From: Arachnopeziza araneosa
Lineage: Eukaryota > Ascomycota > Leotiomycetes > Helotiales > Arachnopezizaceae
Direction: 5' to 3'
Assembly: GCA_003988855.1 (NCBI GenBank)
Contig: QYAI01000046.1
Span: 1-64,000 of the forward strand
DNA length: 64,000 nt
The notes under the pieces are model-generated. The model worked only from the letters and a program-made list of their open reading frames with translations, had not been told where the DNA came from and searched no databases. Position 1 is the first letter of the stretch, and each line of letters starts with the position of its first letter. Both the position numbers and the translations under genes were made by a program. This document shows, piece after piece, positions 48,834 to 59,386 of the stretch.

Positions 48834-50036
48834 TCATACACCATCTCTCTTCTTCGCCTCCTCAGCCTCCCGTTTCCTAGCCAAATACCTTTCCTTTGCA
48901 CTCATAATATCCCCCTCAGTCTTCTGGCTCTTACTCGCACGTTCAATATTCTTGCGATCTTCTTCTTCTTCCTCCAGGGCCCGTTTAGTAGCCTGTTCCA
49001 GCTGCGCTTCCATCATTCGAGATTGCCGTTCGCGCATTGCCTGTTTACTGCCGCCGGCGCCGACAAATGTGGAGTTCCGGGCCGCGTTGGATGACCCAGT
49101 ATTGCGGGAGGTGGCACTCTGTGGCGGTTTGGGCTTGGATAGGATGTTGAGACCTCCTGAAAGGAGCTGTCGTTTGTCGACTACTTCGCCTTCTTCGTTC
49201 ATGGCGATGGATCCAGCCTTCTTAGTGTTGATTTCTCGTGCTAGATCAGAAGTGGATTTTTCTTTTTCTTGTTTACCTTCGTCCTCCTTAACTGGGCCAT
49301 TCCTGATCCGCTCATCTACGGCTTTCACTACTTCGGCATGTTTCTGCTCTCCTTTCTCCAACATATTCTTAAAGAAACTTGTCATACCAGCCCCCTTATT
49401 CTTCTTTGCTTCGGCCTCCTCTCTTAATCTCTCTTCTTCCTCTAGTCGTCTATTCTCCTCTTGCTGTTTCTTATAAGCGCTCGTAACGAATTTCTCCTTG
49501 TCAGCAAACTCGTCTCCCTCTGCTTCCCGATCCCGTGCTAGCTTCTTTTCTTCGGCAATAGTTGCATCACGTTTGCGTACTGCCGCTGCCGCGAGCAGGT
49601 TGCTCATATATTTGGGCTTGCGCTCTTTGTCTTCTTGCGTGATCTTTTTCTGGGGTTTGAGAGAATCGTACACAGCGTCGTAGTCGTAGATGTTCTCATC
49701 TAGTTGCTCAGCTGTCGAGGCGTGCTTTTTGGACGTAAAATCTGCGGAGAGATCGCCGTACATGCTTATGGGCCCTTTCTTGGAGGCAATTTTTGGGGGA
49801 GGTTTGGTTCCTTTCGATAACAGGCCATGCTTGAAAGGTTTTGGAGCTGAGGAATCTCCCAGGCCATCCATTTCACCAATTTCCGCAACTCCAACCTGTG
49901 CGCCTTTAGTGTCTCCATCGGAATCGTCATCGTCATCGTCGTCAAAGATGGTTTTCCGTTTTCCTGGCGGCGGTCTTCTGTTTCCAGGCGCCTTTTTTGT
50001 TAGGTTGAGACCGTAGGATAGACCTGCCCCAGACAT
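48834..50036 (-). CDS. NSRP1/CCDC55-like splicing factor (DUF2040)
   Basis: Intronless, 400 aa. The N-terminus (SYGLNLTKK, then a basic GKRK and a seven-Asp run) precedes a conserved block at about 115-235: ENIYDYDAVYDSLK, RKPKYMSNLL, and EAEGDEFADKEKFVTSAY, which defines the nuclear speckle splicing regulatory protein 1 family. A long charged coiled coil (QEENRRLEEEERLREEAEAK broken by short turns) and a basic C-terminus rich in Arg/Glu/Lys follow. The human relative is a nuclear-speckle protein that influences splice-site choice; the fungal role is inferred from homology. The start codon is the only ATG before the conserved region. It is divergent from the NFKBIL1-like gene, 259 bp away. 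Confidence 0.88.
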   Translation of the reverse strand: MSGAGLSYGLNLTKKAPGNRRPPPGKRKTIFDDDDDDDSDGDTKGAQVGVAEIGEMDGLGDSSAPKPFKHGLLSKGTKPPPKIASKKGPISMYGDLSADFTSKKHASTAEQLDENIYDYDAVYDSLKPQKKITQEDKERKPKYMSNLLAAAAVRKRDATIAEEKKLARDREAEGDEFADKEKFVTSAYKKQQEENRRLEEEERLREEAEAKKNKGAGMTSFFKNMLEKGEQKHAEVVKAVDERIRNGPVKEDEGKQEKEKSTSDLAREINTKKAGSIAMNEEGEVVDKRQLLSGGLNILSKPKPPQSATSRNTGSSNAARNSTFVGAGGSKQAMRERQSRMMEAQLEQATKRALEEEEEDRKNIERASKSQKTEGDIMSAKERYLARKREAEEAKKRDGV

Positions 50037-50295
50037 CGTGGTTGAGCCTCAAGATTGAAGGAGGTAGTGCTGGAGTTGATGCGGTGGCGTCAGGTGATTT
50101 CTTATCGCCTCAGCACGGGCCAGTCTCTTATCGGTTCTTGGCAAGCGGAAACAAGCTTACATCTTACACCGTTCATCACCACCTTCGAAATTCGCAATAT
50201 CTACCCCACGTTGCAAATACGTTCTTCGAGAAGGTTTATTTGCTGCGCGCAAGTCCCGCGACTTCTCAATGTCATTGAGAGATACTTAACCCATC
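50037..50295. promoter_or_regulatory. Bidirectional promoter (NSRP1-like / NFKBIL1-like)
   Basis: 259 bp between divergent ATGs of two genes whose relatives act in the nucleus on RNA processing. I cannot name individual sites. Confidence 0.45.
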
Positions 50296-51351
50296 ATGTC
50301 ATCTTCCAATGCCGACCACCCAATAGGTGGGGCTGGAGGAGTTGATGGTGAACAGGCACCATATCCCCAACTCGATCCAAGGTTCAAGTTTAAGCAGCAG
50401 CAGAGACTGAAAAGGAGGTCGAATAGAAAGCATGGGTATGATACATTTCAACAAGGGTTCTCTTCGCCTGCTGATAGTGAACCCCATAGACGCCACTACC
50501 ATACGCAGGGAAGCTCAAGTCCAACCAATCCGCCCTCCCTTTCTTTCTCCTACACCTTGCAAGATGGTAGAGCCATCCCGATCAATCCTTCTCCTAATGA
50601 ATCGCATACCCCAGCCGAATCGTCGAACAATCAAGTCGATCCCGATGTTGCTTTTCGACAAAGCTTGTTCGAGGCGATGGCGGATGATGAAGGCGCACAG
50701 TATTGGGAAGGTGTTTATGGCCAACCTATTCACAACTATCCGAGAACGAAAGAAGAACCAACTGGCGAGTTGCGGGAGATGGATGATGAGGAGTATGCGG
50801 CTTATGTTCGAACAAAGATGTACGAAAAGACTCACCAGCATTTGATGGAGGAAAAGGCCAGAAGACGGGATGCGAAAAGGGCAAGATCAGCGGAGAGACG
50901 GCGACGAGCCGAAGAAGTGGCCAAGAGAATGGAGGAGGCATACCAGCTTAGAAAGGAGATGGAAGAGAGCCTAAGACGCGGCATAGAAAGAAAGACGAGA
51001 AAATTGTGGTCTGACAAATGGGAGGCATACACTACGAAATGGGATACCCTTAACAAGAGCGCTTCTCAAACGGTTGCGATTGCTTCTATCCCTTGGCCAG
51101 TGGAGAGCGGTCTTCGAAGGGACGTTGATATGGATAAGATAAAGCGATTCTTTCTCCATGCTCCCACGGGCGGTGACCCCTCCCAAACCGAGCTCAGCAA
51201 GATCCTCAAGGTAGAACGAGTCAGGTGGCATCCGGACAAGATTCAGCAAAAACTTGGCGGTCAAGATATCAATTTGGAGATTATACAAGCTGTCACAGCG
51301 GTCTTCCAGATGATTGATCATCTCTGGTCTGAAATACGCGATGGCAAGTAA
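50296..51351 (+). CDS. NFKBIL1-like protein with J-domain-like end
   Basis: Intronless, 351 aa. The N-terminal 120 residues are polar and disordered. The middle is a highly charged, probably coiled-coil region (EEKARRRDAKRARSAERRRR and onward). The C-terminus contains the diagnostic LSKILKVERVRWHPDKIQQ, a degenerate J-domain-like motif in which HPDK is kept, followed by a hydrophobic helix (VTAVFQMIDHLW). This matches fungal homologues of NF-kappa-B inhibitor-like protein 1 that lack the animal ankyrin repeats. Animal NFKBIL1 has been linked to pre-mRNA splicing, which suits the neighbouring NSRP1-like gene, but the functional link here is inference. Confidence 0.82.
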   Translation: MSSSNADHPIGGAGGVDGEQAPYPQLDPRFKFKQQQRLKRRSNRKHGYDTFQQGFSSPADSEPHRRHYHTQGSSSPTNPPSLSFSYTLQDGRAIPINPSPNESHTPAESSNNQVDPDVAFRQSLFEAMADDEGAQYWEGVYGQPIHNYPRTKEEPTGELREMDDEEYAAYVRTKMYEKTHQHLMEEKARRRDAKRARSAERRRRAEEVAKRMEEAYQLRKEMEESLRRGIERKTRKLWSDKWEAYTTKWDTLNKSASQTVAIASIPWPVESGLRRDVDMDKIKRFFLHAPTGGDPSQTELSKILKVERVRWHPDKIQQKLGGQDINLEIIQAVTAVFQMIDHLWSEIRDGK

Positions 51352-52096
51352 CCATTGTCCAATTGTGTATGCTAGATGGGGGGTTTCTTTATGCATAGTG
51401 ATGGAGTTGGTATCCTCATGTGTTACGAGAGACACGGTTATGGTGTGCATTAGAGGCTGCTGGATGACAGCTTTGGACGTTATAGAGTTACTGATGAGGA
51501 GCTTTTCGGCTCGGATAGAGACATGGACTGTAAATCGACCGTAGATGCAAGAATAGAATCGGTCCTTGATATGAAAGCTGAGTGATTTGGAAATGATAAA
51601 ACCATGGACTATTGCACCGAGAGGACGGATTGAGGAAGGCCATGAAGAAGAAAGTGACAGCTCAGACATGAAGAACGGGTTGACGGGCCTGAGCCTAACA
51701 AGTAGATGCCGAGTCAGGGCCAACAGCCAGAAACGGCACTCCGATCCACAGTGTCGGGAAGGTATTATTGCATGGGATGCTTAGTACCGGCTTCAGAAAC
51801 CTGCCTATGGGAGGCGGCGTGCAGCGATATGGCGAGTATATCAGCGGGATGTTATCTTCCGTCTGGGGGGGGGGGAGAACGCGAGGTCATTCAGACGTCG
51901 GAAGCCAACCTGCAAGAGGGTCAAGTAGCAGAAGACACCAGCCGAAGATGGGTGAAGAGGGAGATAGATTGCTTATTCACGAATGCGAGTGTGTGGATGG
52001 GAGGACGGGAGGATGGGAGGATGGTGGAGGATGTCCTGGTCAGCGCATAATCATCAGCGAAACAAGGGAAAGGATCTGTCCATCTGTGAATGCGAC

Positions 52097-52119
52097 GGGG
52101 AGGGGAGGGGAGGGGAGGG
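52097..52119 (+). repeat. GGGGA tandem array, potential G-quadruplex
   Basis: Four consecutive GGGGA units ending in GGG on the plus strand give five G-tracts of 3-4 bases with single-A loops, a canonical four-tract quadruplex pattern. It lies about 0.9 kb upstream of the PKA start codon on the coding strand. Confidence 0.85.
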
Positions 52120-52580
52120 TAGATAACCAGACCACCACGGCCGCCCAACGAACGACGCTCTCTTTCTCTTCTTTCTCCTGCACCATCCGCACGTCCTCTC
52201 TCTCTCTCTCTCTCCCTCTCGAGACGGTGCTGTCATGATGATGGCCATGGCTGCTCTGCACGCCAACATTGACTGACGGGACTGGCGTGGACGAGAACTG
52301 GAACTGGAGGATCAGCTGCGAACCCCACCAACAACCACCTGCGCCGCGGAGGCCACTGACAGTCAGCTCTACTGTCCCGCACCATCCAGCAGCAGCCAAG
52401 CAGCACCAACAGCCCATCTCAAGCTCCTCTCCTACTGCTCCTCCTCCTCCTCCTCACTAAACTGTAAACCTAATCGCCATCCCCCTCCCCCTCCCCCCCC
52501 GAGATCGCCCTATTCCTTCTTCTTGGGCCATCGTCGAATCTCTGAATAGCCTCTTCTACTCCAATTGGCACTCCGAGCAC

Positions 52581-52608
52581 CTCCCACCTCCCACCTCCCA
52601 CCTCCCAT
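52581..52608 (+). repeat. 7-nt CTCCCAC tandem repeat
   Basis: Four copies of CTCCCAC, the last imperfect, within the PKA upstream region; the other strand would be G-rich. Confidence 0.85.
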
Positions 52609-53017
52609 CTCTCCCACGGCCTCTTGCGAACAATTTGTGCGCTCTTGGGTCAGCCTCAATCTGGGTGCCGCCCCCTCCGTCAGCCAATTGTGACGGGCGA
52701 ACTGCCCACTGCAGGAAGCCGTCTGTCCCTCTCGGCGGTCGATTGAGCATCGCCTGTCACGCTGCCGCAGCCAGCAAATCGAGACATTCCAGAACCTTTA
52801 TACAATTGATCAATCGATCCAGTGCTTGCTGTCATTTTCTTTCTTTCTAGAAGCAAGGACCAAATCCGTCTTGATCGGCACGTTGCTTCTTGGCCTTTGC
52901 ACAGAGCTACCCCTCAGTTTCTTCAATTTTGCGACATCCCTCCGACTCGCTGCGTCGCCCATCCTCTTCTACTGCTGGACTTCTCGCCTCGACGGCAGCA
53001 ATCCTCCATTGCTTCAT

Positions 53018-54569
53018 ATGCCGACATTAGGTTTCCTCAAGAAGAAACGGACGAGGGAGTCGCCGGGTCAAAAAGACCTTGCTTCTCCTACTACAGATCC
53101 CAATCTACCAACCAGCCCGATAACACCCACCTCATCGAGAGGCTTCGATAATTCCATCACTCCTGTGTCAACACAATCCACAGCTCCGCTAACCCAAACC
53201 ACTTCCCAAACATCGGTTCAGCACGAAAGTCCCACAGTTGTGGGCACCCAGCAGCCAATGACCGAAGGACTTCACCACCAGCATCAGCAGGCGTATGGGG
53301 GTTATGCTCAATCCCCAGCCGGCCAAGCGAACCTTCCTACCATCAACAACCTCATAAATCCTCCGCAGCATGACGGTTCGGGCCAATCGAAATCCGGCCA
53401 GATGTCTGCACATCCTGAAAATGGATCCGCCAAGCCGCATCACGTACAACCTACTCAGATAAGACAGACTAAAGGGAAATACTCGTTGGGCGATTTCGAG
53501 ATATTACGAACTCTAGGCACAGGGAGCTTTGGTAGGGTACATCTTGTACAGTCGAAACACAACCAAAGATTCTATGCTGTCAAAGTTTTGAAGAAACAGC
53601 AGGTGGTCAAGATGAAGCAGGTTGAACATACAAATGACGAAAGAAAGATGCTACAAGAAGTAAAGCATCCATTCTTGATCACTCTCTGGGGGACTTTTCA
53701 AGATTCCAAAAACTTGTATATGGTGATGGATTTTGTGGAAGGAGGAGAGCTGTTCTCCTTGTTACGGAAGTCACAGGTAAGGTTTCCCATATCTTACCCA
53801 AGCGCTACTAATAGAGTATAGCGATTTCCAAATCCTGTTGCAAAGTTCTATGCAGCTGAGGTCACTTTAGCACTCGAATATCTTCATAGCAAAGAGATTA
53901 TATATCGAGATTTGAAACCGGAAAATCTCCTCCTTGATCGACACGGTCATCTCAAAATCACAGATTTCGGGTTCGCCAAGAAGGTGCCGGACATCACTTG
54001 GACTCTTTGCGGAACTCCAGATTATCTTGCCCCAGAGGTTGTGTCCAGTAAAGGATATAACAAATCTGTTGACTGGTAAGCTCTCTCCCGCTTTGATTGA
54101 CTTCAACTCACAAACCTGTAGGTGGTCATTGGGCATATTAATTTTCGAAATGCTCTGTGGTTTCACTCCGTTCTGGGACGGAGGGTCACCTATGAAGATC
54201 TACGAAAATATTTTGAAAGGACGAGTCAAATACCCTCCTTACATCCACCCGGATGCTCAAGACTTGCTCCAGCGTCTGATCACATCAGACTTGACCAAAC
54301 GGCTGGGCAATTTGCATGGTGGCGCAGAAGATGTCAAGAATCATCAATGGTTTGCTGAGGTCACTTGGGAAAGGTTGGCGAAGAAGGACATAGATGCGCC
54401 ATACGTGCCGCCTGTCAAGGCAGGTGTTGGTGATGCTAGTCAATTTGACAAGTATCCCGAGGAAACGGAGCAATATGGACAAACGGGTCATGATGAGTGA
54501 GCTCTTTTCTTCTGCTAAATGACCTCGGCTAAATATCACAGATATGGGAACCTCTTCCGCGATTTCTAA
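53018..54569 (+). CDS. pkaC1: cAMP-dependent protein kinase catalytic subunit (class 1)
   Basis: Four exons, 471 aa; introns 53777-53821, 54076-54121 and 54497-54541. The N-terminal 155 residues are Gln/Ser/Pro-rich and disordered, as in PKA class-1 subunits of filamentous ascomycetes; the opening [14 protein letters not shown] supports the start. The kinase domain (from about 159) shows the Gly loop GTGSFGRV, catalytic Lys in [26 protein letters not shown], activation-loop [14 protein letters not shown] with the phosphorylated Thr position, and the P+1 region. The C-tail has the AGC-type FDKYPEE and ends YGNLFRDF, close to the usual (F)xxF terminus. It is released from the regulatory subunit by cAMP and controls growth, development and, in plant pathogens, virulence. 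Confidence 0.96.
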
Positions 54570-55615
54570 TCTCCTCCGACTTCGTCCTTCGATACACAGG
54601 ACAAATATGCAAACGTTGGAATACTCTCGTTCACCTCTCCTCGGCAAATATTCATCCTACATATAACTCTGTCTCTTATTTATCTCCTAACGAAAGGGGT
54701 CACGAAACGGTGGCGAAAATGGTTTTGCGGGTGTGCGGGCGGCATGAGAATGGGATACTCGAATGGATGTGGAGGCTTGCGTTGAAGTTATGGGTGGTTG
54801 AAGCCTTCAAAGTCGGTTTGAACCGACTAGGGCCTGAATAGCCTTGGATTGTGAAGCGCGGATCAGAAAGTCTTGCAGAAGAGGCTAGACTCATAAATAG
54901 TTGGCCATTCTTGATAGCAGAGTGTGATTGATGGATCCCGAGGAATCAAACCCGTTGAAATTCGTGTCCTTCTCGTCCACTTTTCGCTAGGCATGATTTT
55001 GTAATCCGTGTTTTCATTGTTTGTAGAGTTTGGCGACTCATTGGGTTATTTACCGCTGTTGAGCTTCCGAGCCGCTTCTTGGCTTCTTGAATTGAGATTC
55101 TACACAGCTGTGACGAAACTTGCAATCACTGTAAAGCAAATATTTCATTTCCATACCCTCCAAATCTATAACCAATACAGATAGCTTGAAATGATCAGAG
55201 TGATACCCGTTTAGTGCGCACTATTCAGATCATCAACTAGAACAGACGGCCGAGGCGCGTCCACGGTATGAGCGGGGTGATCCTGCCCATCAACGCCTGA
55301 CCGTGTCCTCCTCTCAACTCCACCCACGAACTCACGAAAACTGGGCATTGCCTTGCCATCTCTCTCCGGGAGGGGTTGAGCATCTTGTGCGTGCAGCGAT
55401 TCTGCCCCGGTGGGCGTTCTGGTCGCTACGGCTACTTGGCTATTTATCTATTGCATGGACCAGCCTCGGTTTACTTGAACGTGATGTGTATAAGGGCAGA
55501 CGATGATTCTTCCTCTTTTACCAGCTGCATCAGAAATATGGGCGGAACGTTTTCGGGTTTGTAAAAAGCAGTCTATTATTGGACCTTTGATCAAGCAAAA
55601 TGATGCAACCCTTTG
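54570..55615. other. Intergenic region downstream of the PKA gene
   Basis: About 1.05 kb between the stop codons of the PKA gene and the converging kinase-like remnant. Short frames only, none with a domain. Confidence 0.4.
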
Positions 55616-56680
55616 CTATACAATGATCTCATTGAGTCTTTGCAAGATCACCTCCATAAACCTGACCGCCACGAGAATTCCTCCCTCGTCTTCCATATCC
55701 GCTTCTTCACCAAAGTCATCATTGTCCTTGTCGAGACAAGTCAAACACGTCAGCACCACTTCTGAATACCTGTCTCCCATAGCGATGGGAAGTTTTGATT
55801 TTGCCAGATGGACAAAGTAGTCCTTGAGTTTGGCAGCAATGAACTTTTGATAATTCGGACTGTTACTTGGTCGAGATGCTTCGGCGCCTACTATGCTTTC
55901 AAGCCACTTCATAAATTGTTGATAAGTGTCACCATACCGTGGCTTGGGTTGAGGATCAGATGAATACGAAACGAACGATTCCCAGAGTCCAACTTCAAGC
56001 AGACAAACTCCGAGGCTGTATACATCATGTTGCATTCTATAAGCTTCCTCTGGGAACTCTCCTTGCCGAGATGGATATCGATATAGATTCCGCTCCCACC
56101 TCGAGTCCCCGGCAAGGTTTGTGCTGCCATCGGCGGCTCTGAAGTTATCAAATCCGACAAGGAAGGTGGAAAACCTCGATCCAAGGTCTTGAAAGAGCAA
56201 GATAGTTTCGGGACAAATATGCTTGTGCACAAAGTTGAGATTGTGAACATAGCCCACAGACTTTGCGAGTTCCTTTGCCATCAAAATGCGCCTAGAGAGG
56301 GAGTAGTGCAGCTCTCCACTCAAGAGGTTTTGACGGAGACTCTGAATGACCTCCATCGAATCTGGCACGCGGAAAACGAAGTCGAAAAACTTGATCTCGG
56401 AACGTCGTTGGTTCAAAACTTTTATCACCCCTTTGCAGCTTAGAAACCCAAAAGTCCATGGATCCACACTAGCTAGCTTTCGAGCCAGTCTTCGAACGTC
56501 GTTATTTTGTGCAGAGAGACTTCTACTACTTTGGCAACTATATCTCTCAATAACGAACCAATTCCCTCCTATCTGGGCTGTCTTCGCATTGGAATATGGA
56601 ATGTCTGGTCCATGCGCCTCGAGCATAGGCAAAAAGATGGAGATATGCCGCTGCGGCTCAGCACAAAGAGCATCACGCAT
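55616..56680 (-). pseudogene. N-terminally truncated HeLo-associated kinase-like protein
   Basis: An open frame of 354 codons carries the kinase-like region common in fungal proteins that begin with a HeLo (prion-inhibition and propagation) domain. Matching blocks: NWFVIERY, RRLARKLASVDPWTFGFLSCKG, FVFRVP, LAKSVGYVHNLNFVHKHICPET, FLVGFDNFRAADG, GDSRWERNLYRYPSRQG, MQHDVYSLGVCLLEVGLW. The HRD motif reads HKH and the DFG position reads GFDNF, so it is a pseudokinase. Full-length relatives have about 200 more residues upstream. Here the same frame stays open only about 70 bp further, to a TAA near 56750, and that stretch lies over the WD40 remnant on the other strand. It could still be expressed as a short protein, but loss of the N-terminal domain suggests a remnant. 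Confidence 0.65.
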
Positions 56681-56705
56681 GCCTGTAGCTAGAGTAATGG
56701 CTGAC

Positions 56706-57505
56706 TCACAAGTGAATTTTCTATCAGAACGGCAGCGTTCTCGCCCGATGGATTACAGCTCGCGATGGGTAGTCAACGTCATGATATCCATATCTGGACT
56801 TACCAGCAACCGAATCTGAAGCGAATTGTCGAAATGCCCGATGGTCCAAGCACTGCTCTAGCTTTCTCTATGGATCGACAGATGCTTGCATGCTATTACG
56901 AGTCAGAGGGTATGTTATTCAAAATTCGGGTCTGGGAACTGAGTAATCGTGGTGATTTTCGGCTTGTGGAAGATATCCGTGGAGGAGGCCATTCCACTTC
57001 AATTTCATTTTCTCCCGATGGGCAGCGGCTAGCATCAATCGACGGCAATGGCGTTGTACATATCTGGGCAAGGAGGCGAGGAAGTTTCGTCGAGACACAA
57101 CGGCTTGATGGGATTCATCACCGGGCTCCCATTGCCTTCTCGCCGGATGGAAAACGACTCGCGTCTAATTATACCAACAACAACATTCGGATATCCGCGG
57201 ACAAGGATGGACTGCTGCAGGGTAGGCTTGTGCAGACTGAAGAGCTTCAGGGAAATAGTTATGGGATTAGTTCTCTTGCCTTCTCACCTGATGGAAATTT
57301 ACTCGCGTGCAGTTTGTTTTCCTCGGGAGAAATTGGGACAATTCGAATCTGGGAAGTCAAGCAAGGGAAACTTAAGGAGGTACAAACGCTCGAGTATCCC
57401 AGTGATGGCAACACCGCCAACGCAGTAGCATTTTTACCCGATGGTAAGTTCTTAGCTTCCAGTGAAGAAACTGGGTTGATTCGGATCTGGAAATCGAGGG
57501 CTTGA
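56706..57505 (+). pseudogene. WD40-repeat remnant, probably from an NLR-type gene
   Basis: One frame encodes six WD40-like units with the FSPDG signature: AAFSPDGLQLA, ALAFSMDRQMLA, SISFSPDGQRLAS, IAFSPDGKRLAS, LAFSPDGNLLAC, VAFLPDGKFLAS, most followed by IRIW or VHIW. It opens right after a TGA at 56703 without its own ATG; the first ATG is 56765. A GCTGAC...CACAAG sequence at about 56698-56713 could be an intron end, but no upstream exon is visible because the opposite strand holds the kinase-like frame. A full propeller usually needs seven blades, and the upstream nucleotide-binding part expected of a NACHT-WD40 protein is absent. Read as a 5'-truncated remnant or an N-truncated short gene. 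Confidence 0.6.
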
Positions 57506-58722
57506 AATTGGAGGCTGTAAGAAATTTTCGAATCTGTGTATGTTCACAACCACAAAGTTTGAGCAGAAATTGGTCAGAATATATTATTCTCAAGATTTGG
57601 TGTACATGAAACGAACATATTCCCAGGACAAGCAAATATTACTGAAAGAAGGTAAATGGTAGGTTGGAGAGATGAGGATAGTTATTTATCAAAATTGGAT
57701 AGCACAAGAGGTGGGGAATTTGTAGCTACCGTCCTTTAACCATCCAAGAGACCACCTAAGATCAACATCAGAGATATACCAAGATGCCCGTGTAGAGAAT
57801 CTTTCAATGAATTTATCTTATCTACATCGCTGCTACGCATTGTCGAAGAGTCTAGTGCAATACGGCAGAAAAGGACGCAAAGTAATTGACTGATCTTCGC
57901 TTCTTATTAACTATCATATCACTTTCTTAGCCTGCTTTGAATCTACTTCGATCAATCTCGACATTCGTTCTCCCCCCTGAACTCGCTAGTACCTATATAG
58001 AATTTTTGTACCATCAGAAGGGGTGAATATATCACGAGAGAAGGCATTTAGCCCCTGGGACCGAATCTAGTTTCTCGTATAGCAAGAGTTACCATATGCG
58101 AGTCATGATGTGGGTCGAATTAGTATGTTAATCAAAGCGTTCAATATTATAAGTTACAGGAACTTGGGATGAGTACCGCGTGGGACTTTGGGACCGAATT
58201 GAGATCCGGTAAAACCGTGAATTACAAAGATGCAAGTCATGATATGGACAGCACCCTCGTGGTATTTACCCAGCGCCTCCTGCAGGCCGAAGCAGACCGG
58301 ACTAGACGGGCAGCAAATTCATCCCATGCAATACCGTCTTTGGTATCTGCTGAAGTACTATACGGATAAAGCTCAAATTTCAAGAATTGCCCAAGATCCC
58401 GTGTTCATATTCTTCCGAGGACGAATCAACAGCCACGGTGTCCTATGTTCCGAAACGAACCTTAATTGAACCTTGGAAACGCATGTTCTGTGCCTGCAGT
58501 ACAAAGTGCCTGGAGAGCGCAAGCAGATACAGGAGACTGGTTAATGGGAGAATAATCTTCTCGACTTGTACAACTATTACATGACGTTCAGATATCAACA
58601 TGGGAAATGCGATTCAACCGGCCTCGCTGTATAAAAGATGATTCCACCTACGGTTCAGGTTCCTTTGTATTTCACAGATATTCAAACATCAACACTTCAC
58701 CTGTCGAAACTCCTGCATTATC
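57506..58722. other. Intergenic region, no supported gene
   Basis: 1.2 kb. Three overlapping short frames (58169-58584) have no domain. The right end is the upstream region of the small secreted protein gene. Confidence 0.35.
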
Positions 58723-59386
58723 ATGCGGTTCTCTAGTGCCACCACTGCCGCGTCTCTGCTGGCTCTGTTCGGCACGGCATCAGCTGTAATCTTCCCAATG
58801 TATTTTCTTGATGAACAATGACTGATAAGATTTTCAGCAAGTAGTAGTTACAATCACGAGTACAGTCACGCTCATAACAGTCACTTACACGCCATCGACT
58901 TCCACTGCAACTATCGTGACGACGGTGACTGGAACTAGCCGGTCCAGTCAATCGACTTCTACAGAGACTGTTGTAAGTTCATTTTGCCTCTGCTTCCTGT
59001 CTTCTTGGACACTTAACTCTTGCAACGTGTATTCAGAACTAAGCTTCTCTGCTCTTCAAATTCCCCGACACCGTTTACAGCCTGATACTGACCCAGCGAC
59101 AGACCGTTACAGCGAGTCCCACACCGACCTCTACCGCTGCGTTATGGCTCTGTCCTCAAGTTGAATGGGGCCAATGTGGTGGGCGAGGCTATAATGGAAA
59201 ATGTGCAGGGAACTGCAGTGGCGATGCGGTTTGTAAATATAAAGACGGTACGTACAGCTCGTTGGATCTTTCAGTCTGTTTCTTTCATCATGTTCTTTAC
59301 TGATGGGTTCCTATACAGTCTGGTATTCGTACTGCAGCAACCTCCCTCAAGTTGCCGTCGAGATAAATACCGTCTATCTTGGCTGA
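58723..59386 (+). CDS. Small secreted protein with CBM1-like module
   Basis: Four-exon gene, 136 aa; introns 58786-58837, 58973-59102 and 59248-59318. The pieces are too short to stand out as single frames, but the splice sites are good and the frame is continuous. Exon 1 is a signal peptide (MRFSSATTAASLLALFGTASA, cleaved after ASA). Next is a Thr/Ser/Val-rich stretch (about 22-80), likely O-glycosylated. Then comes a module reading VEWGQCGGRGYNGKC ... DAVCKYKDVWYSYC, which follows the fungal cellulose-binding CBM1 pattern WGQCGG.GY.G...C...C......YYSQC. The binding-face aromatics (Trp, Trp/Tyr, Tyr) are present. Six cysteines instead of four suggest an extra disulfide. No catalytic domain is attached, so it may be a wall- or plant-surface-binding protein or effector. 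Function is inferred. Confidence 0.75.

Larger units (their letters stand above)
51352..53017. promoter_or_regulatory. Long, repeat-rich upstream region of the PKA gene
   Basis: 1.67 kb with strong purine/pyrimidine asymmetry: a G11 run (51865-51875), a GGGGA array (52097-52119), a TC tract (about 52195-52214), CTC triplets (52438-52455), a C-rich block (52481-52500) and a 7-nt CTCCCAC array (52581-52608). It probably contains the promoter and a long 5' leader of the PKA catalytic subunit gene. No supported coding region. Confidence 0.5.

Noticed and set aside
49498..50016. Plus-strand frames opposite the NSRP1-like gene
   Set aside because: Ser-rich artefacts of the reverse strand of a charged coiled-coil gene.
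56346..56819. 157-codon plus-strand frame before the WD40 remnant as its missing 5' exon
   Set aside because: It is antisense to the kinase-like sequence and has no nucleotide-binding or repeat motif.
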